Shown piece after piece: positions 1 through 7,010 of a stretch of DNA of 64,000 bases. Position numbers and translations under genes: made by a program. The notes beneath the pieces were generated by a model that was not told where the DNA came from, ran no database searches, and saw only the letters and a program-made list of their open reading frames with translations. The first letter of the stretch is position 1; each line of letters starts with the position of its first letter. Source of the DNA: Sinorhizobium mexicanum (GTDB lineage Bacteria; Pseudomonadota; Alphaproteobacteria; Rhizobiales; Rhizobiaceae); the NCBI RefSeq assembly GCF_013488225.1, contig NZ_CP041241.1, forward strand, positions 930,001-994,000, given 5' to 3'.

Positions 1-138
1 AATTTCAGCATCGCTTCGACCTTCCTTTCGGCATCACTGAACCTGTCGGACAAGCAAGCAGCATCCAGGATCGCAGAGCTTTTCGGCGGCTACGGCCCAC
101 CGAGCGACCAGCCCTACTACCTGCGCATCTCCCTCTGA
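1..138 (+). CDS. C-terminal fragment of an unidentified protein (5' end outside window)
   Basis: The first reading frame is open from the window edge for 45 codons and ends with TGA, with the last residues reading YYLRISL. The start lies upstream of the window, so neither length nor family can be judged. It is followed after 41 bases by the next plus-strand gene, which has its own strong ribosome binding site. The three genes at this edge may therefore form one transcript. I do not recognise the fragment. Confidence 0.5.
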   Translation, partial: NFSIASTFLSASLNLSDKQAASRIAELFGGYGPPSDQPYYLRISL

Positions 139-179
139 GCCGCAGACCCATTCAACATCCAAGTCAATGGAGGATACCG

Positions 180-641
180 ATGATTATTGCAGCCTGCACT
201 GACGATCCCATGGTCGAGGACATTGCCCGTGACGCCGCCAAAGGCAATCACCATGTTTTCGGCGAATGGTACAAAGTATTCGACAAGGACATTCCTGATC
301 TTCACCCGACCGAGGATCTGTTCATCGTGGCCCACGGCGCAGCCTTCGGGGACGAAGGCCAGCCCGTCATTGGCAGCAAGGGTGACGACTTCTACCTGAC
401 CGCGCGCGATCTAAACAAGAACCTGACGATCTTTTCCGAAGGGTACTCCGGCGGCGTCTACGTCTATGCCTGCCTTTCGGCGGCTCCGGGCGCCAGCGGC
501 CTGAGCTTTGTCCAGTCCTATAAGAAGCTGATTGGACCAAGCTTTCCGAAGATGACCGCCTGGGGCCAGACCGGCAAACCCAAAGGTCCCTTGCCGCCGC
601 CGACGGACAGGTCCTGGGTCGAAGCCCGCGACGGAAAATAG
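180..641 (+). CDS. Small protein with caspase-like (clan CD / C80-like) His-Cys pattern
   Basis: 153 residues, with GGAGG six bases before the ATG. No signal peptide or membrane segment is evident. Residues 46-53 form a hydrophobic strand ending in His-Gly (FIVAHG, His52). Residues 93-99 form a second strand ending in Ala-Cys (VYVYACL, Cys98). Clan CD cysteine peptidases (caspases, the C80 domain of RTX toxins, CHAT proteins) place their catalytic dyad in just this way: a strand then HG, and a later strand then a small residue and Cys. The protein is much shorter than a typical caspase domain, so a degenerate or inactive fold is possible. The Pro-rich tail (GPLPPPTD) is unlike a peptidase core. 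Peptidase activity is inference; a hypothetical protein with a chance motif is the alternative. It is followed by a small companion gene. Confidence 0.6.
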   Translation: MIIAACTDDPMVEDIARDAAKGNHHVFGEWYKVFDKDIPDLHPTEDLFIVAHGAAFGDEGQPVIGSKGDDFYLTARDLNKNLTIFSEGYSGGVYVYACLSAAPGASGLSFVQSYKKLIGPSFPKMTAWGQTGKPKGPLPPPTDRSWVEARDGK

Positions 642-722
642 GGCGCACCAAGACCGTTTCTGCCGGGGGTCCACGGCATTGCAAATCCACGTCATAGTCG
701 ATACCAGATGGAGGTAGGAATC

Positions 723-965
723 ATGCCCAATTGGGAAAACGTCTCCGTTAAGACTGCCAACGGCGGAGACGAACTGCTGAAAGATGGGACCGGAAGCGGC
801 GGCGAGAAAGATTTCGCCTGCGGAAAATTCGGCTCGGAGAAGCGCCCGAAGAAAGGCGACAAATACCATATCACGGCGACGCCTGAAGAAGGAACTTTTG
901 CGATGGATTGGACCGCCACCTGCACGTTCTCGGGAGAGACGTCCGCGTTCAAAGTCCAGGACTAG
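723..965 (+). CDS. Small hypothetical protein, companion of the caspase-like ORF
   Basis: 80 residues from the ATG at 723, which has GGAGG eight bases upstream. The in-frame ATG at 708 overlaps that site and is unlikely to be used. The protein is hydrophilic and rich in Gly, Lys and Asp. It has two cysteines (in DFACGKF and TATCTF) and no signal peptide, and its alternating C-terminal residues suggest a small beta-sandwich. It follows the caspase-like gene by 81 bases on the same strand and ends just before two tandem hairpins, so the pair probably shares a transcript. I do not recognise the family. Confidence 0.6.
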   Translation: MPNWENVSVKTANGGDELLKDGTGSGGEKDFACGKFGSEKRPKKGDKYHITATPEEGTFAMDWTATCTFSGETSAFKVQD

Positions 966-980
966 AATATTCAACCGACG

Positions 981-1036
981 TGCCGACCCGCCACGGTCGG
1001 CATTCCACTCGGCCGCGCGGAGTTGTCTCCGCGCGG
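981..1036 (+). terminator. Two tandem perfect hairpins after the small-protein pair
   Basis: TGCCGACC (981-988) pairs with GGTCGGCA (995-1002) across a 6-base loop. CCGCGCGGAG (1013-1022) pairs with CTCCGCGCGG (1027-1036) across TTGT. They begin 15 bases after the stop at 965. There is no long T run, so termination is likely but not canonical. Confidence 0.5.
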
Positions 1037-1316
1037 CTCCTCGATGCTTACATGCGCCTGTTTATTGCTACCTGCTTCTGCACAGTGGCGCTTAGCCCGG
1101 CTCAACCTCCGCGCATGAGGATCCGCGTCGATACTGCACGAGTGAACTGAAGGCAAGCGACGGAAGGGCGGGGAGGCTGGATTTTCCCTTTAGAGGGGAG
1201 AGGGCCGAGCCCCGACCCAACCAATGGGCATACGAGGCGAAGGCGTAGCCGGAACCAGTTCGCGCACCGCTGACCGGTTAAAGGGGCGGCCGCAGGCGAC
1301 TTGGCATAGCCCCGTC
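1037..1316. other. Intergenic stretch with no recognisable gene
   Basis: Between the tandem hairpins and the 3' end of the minus-strand dehydrogenase I see only GC-rich sequence with short overlapping frames of poor composition. No repeat, tRNA or convincing small gene is visible. Confidence 0.5.
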
Positions 1317-2285
1317 TCACGGGGTTAAGATCAACTTGCCGGTCGTCCCGCGGCTGGCCATGTCGGCATGGGCGCGAGCAGCGTCGGCAAGAGGGTAAAT
1401 CCCGCCGATGCTCACCTTCAGCGACCCTTCCTCGATCCAGCGGAAAAGTTGGTGCGTGCGAGCGCGGAAGAGTTCGGCCGTGTGGATATGATCGAAGAAG
1501 GTCGCATATCCAATTTTGATGCTCTTCGGCAGGCTCATGATGTCGAGCGGTCCTGGACCGCCGAGCACCGGCCCATACCAGCAAAACGTGCCGGAGCGGC
1601 GAATTGCGGCCAGCGATCCGTTGAAGGTTGTGGGGCCGGAGCCGTCATAGACGACGTTAACTCCTTCGCCACCGGTCAGCCGCAGAACCTGATCGGCGAA
1701 TTGCCCTTTGATATCGACGATGACATGCTCTGCGCCGGCGTGCTTGGCGACCGCGATCTTGTCTTCGGACGAAACCCGACCAATCACGCGACCGCCACGC
1801 ATCCTGATGATCTGCGTTAGCAGCAGGCCAACCCCACCGGCGGCCGCATGAACAAGAGCGATGTCGCCCGGCTGCACGGAATAGAAATCGGTGGCGAAAT
1901 GGCTAGCCGTCAGTCCCTGCATCATCACCGACGCGGCTGTCCTATCATCGATGGCATCGGGAACCTTCACAAGGGACGTCGCCGGTATCGAGTGGCGCTC
2001 CGCATAGCTTCCCGGCGCATAGACCCAAGCGACGCGGTCGCCGACTGTAAAGTCGTTCACCCCCTCGCCGATGGCGAGCACCCGACCGGCACCTTCAACA
2101 CCGAGAATCTTTGGATTCGGCATGTCATTCCAGGCCATGCCCTGGCGCACACCTATGTCCATGAAGTTCACGCCGGCAGCGGCGATGTCGACCAGGACAT
2201 GTCCCGGTGTCACTAACGGCTCCGGCTGATCGACATATTTCATCGTGTCGGGTCCGCCGATCTCATTCATAACCACGGCCTTCAT
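1317..2285 (-). CDS. Zinc-independent MDR oxidoreductase (quinone oxidoreductase-like)
   Basis: 322 residues from the ATG at 2285, which is preceded by AAAGGAGTACGCA. It is a medium-chain dehydrogenase/reductase: an N-terminal GroES-like domain (starting MKAVVMNEIGG, with AAAGVNFMDIGVRQG near residues 38-52) is followed by a nucleotide-binding fold with VHAAAGGVGLLL. The cysteine cluster of structural-zinc alcohol dehydrogenases is missing, which places it with NADPH:quinone reductases and enoyl-reductase-like MDRs (Qor type). These are cytoplasmic enzymes reducing quinones or electrophilic alkenes. It lies directly downstream of a TetR gene on the same strand with a 52-base gap, so it is probably cotranscribed with and controlled by that regulator. 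An upstream in-frame extension to 2480 overlaps the TetR gene and has no ribosome binding site. Confidence 0.85.
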   Translation of the reverse strand: MKAVVMNEIGGPDTMKYVDQPEPLVTPGHVLVDIAAAGVNFMDIGVRQGMAWNDMPNPKILGVEGAGRVLAIGEGVNDFTVGDRVAWVYAPGSYAERHSIPATSLVKVPDAIDDRTAASVMMQGLTASHFATDFYSVQPGDIALVHAAAGGVGLLLTQIIRMRGGRVIGRVSSEDKIAVAKHAGAEHVIVDIKGQFADQVLRLTGGEGVNVVYDGSGPTTFNGSLAAIRRSGTFCWYGPVLGGPGPLDIMSLPKSIKIGYATFFDHIHTAELFRARTHQLFRWIEEGSLKVSIGGIYPLADAARAHADMASRGTTGKLILTP

Positions 2286-2337
2286 TGCGTACTCCTTTCT
2301 TGACGGATCATTCCAAAAACGGTCAAAATTTTTTCGC

Positions 2338-2904
2338 CTATGTGATTGCGCGAAGGGCCAGCCGCGCAAGGGATCGCAAATGCTCGCGGCTTGCCCCGCC
2401 GCGAGCGGCGATCCGCATGCCAGCGATACTAGCAAAGAGGAAATTCGCGACCTCCTCGGCAGACAGTGTTTTTTCCACATCCCCCGTCGCCTGGGCCTCG
2501 CCTATACGCTCGCGCGCGGCCTCCTTCAGTCGACGGTCTGCGGCATATTGAAGTGCCGTCAGTTCCGGCCGGCTCTGGCCGAATTCGCAGATCGAGCTGA
2601 CACCGAGGCAGGCCTGCGCGGCAATTTCGGCGACGCGCTCCATCATCGCCCTTAAACCATCCAGGGCGTGTGGTTGGCTGCGCAGCATGGCGATGTGAGC
2701 GTTGACCTCTCCGGCCGAATAGCGTTCCACGGCAAGACAATAGAGTTTCCATTTGTCGCCGAAGGTGTCGTAGAGGCTCTGCCTGCCGATCTTCATTGCC
2801 CGGACGAGCATCTCCGTGGACGTGCCTTCGAAGCCATGTTCGCGAAACACGCCGATTGCTGCATCCAGTGCGCGATCTCTGTCGAATTCCTTGGTCCGTG
2901 CCAT
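2338..2904 (-). CDS. TetR-family transcriptional repressor
   Basis: 188 residues from the ATG at 2904. The N-terminus is classical TetR: MARTKEFDRDRALDAAIGVF, then an HTH around residues 27-47 (STEMLVRAMKIGRQSLYDTFGDK without a gap). The C-terminal ligand and dimer domain is of the TetR_C type (CEFGQSRPEL). It is upstream of the MDR oxidoreductase on the same strand and is likely its regulator. That arrangement is common for electrophile or quinone sensing; the ligand is unknown. The alternative ATG at 2913 lies inside the apparent -10 element, which argues for the start at 2904 and a very short or absent leader. Confidence 0.85.
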   Translation of the reverse strand: MARTKEFDRDRALDAAIGVFREHGFEGTSTEMLVRAMKIGRQSLYDTFGDKWKLYCLAVERYSAGEVNAHIAMLRSQPHALDGLRAMMERVAEIAAQACLGVSSICEFGQSRPELTALQYAADRRLKEAARERIGEAQATGDVEKTLSAEEVANFLFASIAGMRIAARGGASREHLRSLARLALRAIT

Positions 2905-2910
2905 GGACGT

Positions 2911-2939
2911 CATCTAGGAATATTGGACTGATCTGTCAA
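2911..2939 (-). promoter_or_regulatory. Sigma70-like promoter of the TetR gene
   Basis: Read on the minus strand: TTGACA (2939-2934), a 17-base spacer, then TAGATG (2916-2911). The expected start point is at or next to the ATG at 2904, so the message would be leaderless or nearly so. Confidence 0.4.
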
Positions 2940-3000
2940 GAATAGAGTTACGATTTGCGGAGGAGGCTGTGACATCAGCGGAATGCACCGGAGAATCGGG

Positions 3001-3978
3001 CTACCGACGTTTCATTGCTCGGAAGCCGGATGGCGATATTCCCGTCCAGCGCTTGAACGCGCGCGTGAAATGGGCGGGATCGCTGTAGCCTACCCTGAAG
3101 CCGATCTCGGTCATGCTATGAACGCCTTCGCCGATCAATCGGATCGCCTCACTGCGACGAGTCTCGTCGAGCAACTCCTCGAAATCGACGCCGCAAAACT
3201 TCAGGCGCCTCTGCAAGGTCCGGGTCGATACTCCAACGCTTCGTGCAAGTGCAGCCAGTTTAAGTTCCTGATCATCGGAGAGCCTGCTGCTGAGCAGCTT
3301 TGCCGCCTCGACCGTCGTGTTTAACGCGGTTGTCACCTTCGAAGGCCGATTTGTTGCATGTTTGAGAGGGAGATCGAGCAACTCACGGTCAAATTCGATC
3401 ATGTCATGCTCGCATCCCAGTTCGATGTTGGGTCCCAGAAATTCCTCAAGCGCTTGGGTTTCTTGCGTCTTCGACGCCGTCAATCGAACCCTTATTCCGG
3501 AGGGTTCGCCCGCCATGAGCGGCACTTTTCGTAGTACCGCGAGGCTCCCGAAGATGAACTGCCGGGGATCGAACTCGTAACGGTCAGCAAAGCGGAAGAC
3601 GATTCGAGCCGTTTTGCCTTCTGCAAGCAAGCGCACCTCCGATCCGCGGTGAATCGTCGGCGCGTTGGCGGTTGCGACCGCGCATGCAGCGGCCACGTTC
3701 TCTGCTGCCAGAACGGATTGCCCCCACACGCCGAGATCGCAGAGTTCGGTCATGAAGCCGACATGCGCGCCCGCGAACGGGTCCCCCGCAACATTCGCCA
3801 ACTCGTTTGCCATACGAAAACACTCGGCGCGGGGAAGCCAGCCATCCGCGTTCTGGAACACGTTTGGCGAGATGCCGACGCGTTCGCAGAACTCGATCGC
3901 CGAGACGTCGCGTTTAGCCAGATAGGGCGCAATTGTCAGGAACGTCCTGATTCTGATCGAGGGTGCGGGATTCAACAT
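3001..3978 (-). CDS. AraC-family transcriptional regulator
   Basis: 325 residues from the ATG at 3978; an in-frame TTG at 4008 is also possible, and neither has a clear ribosome binding site. The N-terminal two thirds resemble the arabinose-binding-like sensor of AraC regulators (PF12625 type). The C-terminal ~100 residues carry the double HTH: LAALARSVGVSTRTLQRRL and MTEIGFRVGYSDPAHFTRAF, ending with WTGISPSGFR. It is a cytoplasmic regulator. It diverges from the DUF2092 gene across a short gap (3979-4135), so it may control the envelope-protein run to its right. Its inducer is unknown. Confidence 0.9.
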   Translation of the reverse strand: MLNPAPSIRIRTFLTIAPYLAKRDVSAIEFCERVGISPNVFQNADGWLPRAECFRMANELANVAGDPFAGAHVGFMTELCDLGVWGQSVLAAENVAAACAVATANAPTIHRGSEVRLLAEGKTARIVFRFADRYEFDPRQFIFGSLAVLRKVPLMAGEPSGIRVRLTASKTQETQALEEFLGPNIELGCEHDMIEFDRELLDLPLKHATNRPSKVTTALNTTVEAAKLLSSRLSDDQELKLAALARSVGVSTRTLQRRLKFCGVDFEELLDETRRSEAIRLIGEGVHSMTEIGFRVGYSDPAHFTRAFKRWTGISPSGFRAMKRR

Positions 3979-4135
3979 CCGGGGAACAAAGTTGGCATGA
4001 AAAGGCAAGACGAAGTTCGCGCACTATAGCAGTATGCAACTTCTTTGGAAGGTCTTCGCGATAAAGTTGTCCGTAGCTAGCAAGTGTTCTCCGGCGTTTG
4101 GGTCGGTGCGAGAACTTGGTTCTTTAGGTGAGCAG

Positions 4136-4935
4136 ATGAGTGGACCCATACCGAGATGGTCTGGTGCGGCACGGCGCCGGTGCATGCTAGTTCTGACGGT
4201 CGCAGTCAGCGCGGCTGCGTGGACGGCTGCCGCGCAAGACAGGATCGATCCGGAGGCCGATCGGATTCTGGCTGCGATGAGCGAAAATCTCAAATCGATG
4301 CCGACACTTCGGGTCGACTACGATGCGGATCAGGAAGTCCTCAACCTTCAGGGCCAGAAGATCCAGTACAGCGCATCCGGCTCCATTGTACTCGACCGCG
4401 CGAAGGGTTTCCGGATGAAGCGCATGGGGCCTTTTGCCGAGGCGGAGGTGATATTTGACGGCAAGACCATATCGCTCCATGACAAAGTCGGGAACGCTTA
4501 CGCGCAACTGCAAAGTCCCGGTCCCGGCGTTGAAGACGCGACGGAGGAGCTTCGCGCCGCTACCGGACTTGATGCTCCGGGGGCCGATCTGTTGGCGAGC
4601 GACCCCTATGCCGTCCTCAGCGACGGCGTGACCGACGGAACCGTAGTTGGAACGGCCTTCGTCAACGGGTCGAATGTGACCATCTCGCCTTCAGAGCGGA
4701 TCTCGTCGACTGGCAAATCTGGATCAGCAAAGGCAGTAAACCGTTGCCCCTCAAATATGTCATCACGACCAAATGGGTGACGGGGGCGCCGCAGTATTCG
4801 CTGCGGCTCAGCAACTGGAAGTGGGATGGGCTCGAAGCCGCCCAGTTTAACTTCACGCCGCCAGCGGACGCCGCCAAGCTCGAACACGGTCACGCCGATG
4901 TAACCGGCGAACTTTCGCTGGAGGCTGACCAATGA
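4136..4935 (+). pseudogene. DUF2092 periplasmic protein, broken by a single-base frameshift
   Basis: The first part, from the ATG at 4136, has a secretion signal (CMLVLTVAVSAAAWTAAAQ) and a DUF2092 body (ILAAMSENLKSMPTLRVDYD, then GPFAEAEVIFDGKTI). In frame 4136 the protein derails after VGTAFVNG and stops near 4780. From 4670 the +1 frame continues the family sequence exactly (VECDHLAFRADLVDWQIWI, then PLKYVITTKW) to the stop at 4933-4935. The break lies at the GGG run 4667-4669, where one base appears lost. DUF2092 proteins are LolA/LolB-like periplasmic proteins of unknown function. The stop overlaps the next ATG (ATGA at 4932), so translational coupling is broken too unless this is a sequencing error. 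Confidence 0.8.
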
Positions 4936-5258
4936 AGATGCGCAAGCTGCACCGCAAAGCCCTTTCAGTTGTAATAGCTTGTCTAGCCATGCTCGCGGCA
5001 GGCGATCTCATTCCCATGCAATTCGGCTCGTTCGTATCCGAGGCGCAGGCGATCGTCGGGCGACCATTAACACCCGGCAGCGTTGCTGGTGTCGCCCGCC
5101 GTACCACGCGCCGCGTCATCCGCCGCTCCTCGGTGTATGTCGCCGCTCTTCCTGCCGGCTGCGTCAGGACCAGCGTCAGCGGCGCTGTCGTGTGGCGTTG
5201 TGGCGGGGCTTACTACCAACCTTATGGCGACCGTTACGTCGTCGTCTACATCGACTGA
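4932..5258 (+). CDS. Small secreted protein downstream of DUF2092
   Basis: 108 residues. The start ATG overlaps the DUF2092 stop as ATGA, which marks a translationally coupled pair. The N-terminus is a signal peptide (KALSVVIACLAMLAAGDLI) with likely cleavage near AQA at about residues 38-40. The mature part is short and basic (VARRTTRRVIRRSSVYV), has two Cys (AGCVRTS, VWRCGG), and ends in a Tyr/Val-rich strand (YVVVYID). I know no function. The coupling suggests an envelope role shared with DUF2092. Confidence 0.75.
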   Translation: MKMRKLHRKALSVVIACLAMLAAGDLIPMQFGSFVSEAQAIVGRPLTPGSVAGVARRTTRRVIRRSSVYVAALPAGCVRTSVSGAVVWRCGGAYYQPYGDRYVVVYID

Positions 5259-5302
5259 ACTGGACGCATTTCGTCACAAATCGATTTTTTCGGAGGGATA
5301 GA

Positions 5303-6745
5303 ATGAACATTACGCGCCGTGACTTGACGGTGGCCGGTCTCGGCCTGATGGCAGCTGGCTCCATAGTTTCGCCGGCGACCGCCCGCGATGGGCTGGTAGC
5401 GAATTTGCCAGAGGGTCTCGACGAGTTCGCATTGGCCGTGGAGGCCTACATCTATGCCTATCCTCTTGTGACAATGGAGATCACCAGACGCGTGATCACC
5501 AACGTCGCCGAGCCGGAAGGAAGCCGCGGCCCGATGGGGCACGTCATCAAGCTGCGCCAATACCCGGACGCCAAGTTCCGTGACGTGACGGCGCCCAATG
5601 CCGATACGCTCTACACGACCGCCTTCTTTGACGTGGGTGATGAGCCCTGGGTGGTTAGCCTGCCAGACCTGAAAGATCGCTATGCCTTGTTTCCGATGCT
5701 CGATGGCTGGACGACCGTGTTCGACGTTCCCGGAAAGCGGACGACGGGCACAGGGGCGCAGACTTTCGTGGTCACAGGTCCCGGATGGGAAGGCACGCTC
5801 CCGGAGGGTGTTAAGCAATACAAGTCTCCGACAAGCATCGTCTGGTTGCTTGGGCGCATCTACTGCACTGGTACCCCGGAAGACTACGCCGAAGTCCACA
5901 AGCTGCAGGATGAAGTGAAGCTCTATCCCTTGAGCGCATGGGGGAAGGACTGGACGGCACCCAAGGGCAAGGCAGATCCGGCGATCGACATGAAGACCGC
6001 CGTTCGCGAGCAAGTCAACAATATGGATGCCATCGAATACTTTACGCTGTTCGCCGAGCTCCTGAAACGAAATCCGCCTACCGCAGCGGATGCGCCTGTG
6101 GTCGCCAAGCTCGCGGAATTGGGCATTGTTCCTGGCCAGGACTTCGACAGGACCAAGTTCGATCCAGCCTTTGCGAAGCGCGTGCCGCAGGTCGGCTTTG
6201 CCCGCATCATGATGCATTTCAAATTCAGCGATGGCGACGTTCAGGACATCGATGGCTGGGGCTTCACGACGAAGACCGGTATCTACGGCACCAACTATGT
6301 CCAGCGCGCCTTGATCACCGCGATCGGACTCGGGGCAAACCGGCCGCAGGATGCGATCTACCCCACCTCGCGGAAAGCCGACAGCGGCGTGATCAAGCGG
6401 GCATACAATGGATCCGAGAAATACGCACTGACATTCAAGAAGGGTCTTACACCGCCGGTCGCAGGTTTCTGGTCTTTGACCATGTATGATGCGGACTACT
6501 TCTTTGTCGACAATCCCCTGAATCGTTACTCGATCAGCGCAAGGCAACCGCTCAAGGCCAATCCGGATGGCTCGATCGACCTGTTGATCCAGCATGAATC
6601 CCCCGGACCGGACATGGAATCAAACTGGCTGCCAGCGCCCAAGGGAAATTTTATCCTCATGATGCGCCTGTATTGGCCTAACGAGAGCAATCCCTCCATC
6701 ATCGATGGGTCCTGGACGATACCGCCAGTCAGAAAGGTGAGCTGA
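5303..6745 (+). CDS. DUF1254/DUF1214 protein with Tat-like signal
   Basis: 480 residues from the ATG at 5303, with CGGAGGG six to seven bases upstream. The N-terminus has a twin-arginine motif (TRRDLTVAGLGLMAAG) and an AxA site (ATA), so export by Tat is likely. The body shows the DUF1254 domain (EAYIYAYPLVTMEITRR; RDVTAPNADTLYTTAFFDV) followed by DUF1214 (GFWSLTMYDADYFFVDN; ending with WTIPPVRKV). The family is periplasmic and poorly characterised, so no reaction can be assigned. It follows the small secreted protein on the same strand and precedes an MscS-type channel. An in-frame extension to 4979 overlaps the previous gene and is not credible. Confidence 0.9.
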   Translation: MNITRRDLTVAGLGLMAAGSIVSPATARDGLVANLPEGLDEFALAVEAYIYAYPLVTMEITRRVITNVAEPEGSRGPMGHVIKLRQYPDAKFRDVTAPNADTLYTTAFFDVGDEPWVVSLPDLKDRYALFPMLDGWTTVFDVPGKRTTGTGAQTFVVTGPGWEGTLPEGVKQYKSPTSIVWLLGRIYCTGTPEDYAEVHKLQDEVKLYPLSAWGKDWTAPKGKADPAIDMKTAVREQVNNMDAIEYFTLFAELLKRNPPTAADAPVVAKLAELGIVPGQDFDRTKFDPAFAKRVPQVGFARIMMHFKFSDGDVQDIDGWGFTTKTGIYGTNYVQRALITAIGLGANRPQDAIYPTSRKADSGVIKRAYNGSEKYALTFKKGLTPPVAGFWSLTMYDADYFFVDNPLNRYSISARQPLKANPDGSIDLLIQHESPGPDMESNWLPAPKGNFILMMRLYWPNESNPSIIDGSWTIPPVRKVS

Positions 6746-6798
6746 TATCGCTAAGAAGGTCCGCATCCACTCTGGATGATCAGTTGCACCCGGGAACT

Positions 6799-6836
6799 GA
6801 GGCGGCTCCTAACCGCCTCGTTCGCGGGCTTTTCTG
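6799..6836 (+). terminator. Possible terminator after the DUF1254 gene
   Basis: GAGGCGG (6799-6805) pairs perfectly with CCGCCTC (6813-6819) across a 7-base loop. A weak T tract (CTTTTCT) follows about 10 bases later. It sits 54 bases after the DUF1254 stop. Confidence 0.4.
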
Positions 6837-7010
6837 CGCGCCGGCGAACGCGGTAGATCATGTCTCTGCCGCAGGTCACATGCCTCACCGGCTGCCAAGA
6901 GGAAGGGATTACCTATAGAGTCTCGGAATATCGAGCTTGCGCCACTGGCGAGTCGAGCTTGAATCAACCTTGGCATCTCCAGGTCTGCCATCCCGTTGCG
7001 GTGAAGCTCT

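Noticed and set aside
5246..6595. Minus-strand open frame of 449 codons opposite the DUF1254 gene
   Set aside because: The plus strand encodes an intact DUF1254 protein with a ribosome binding site. The antisense frame shows no recognisable domain.
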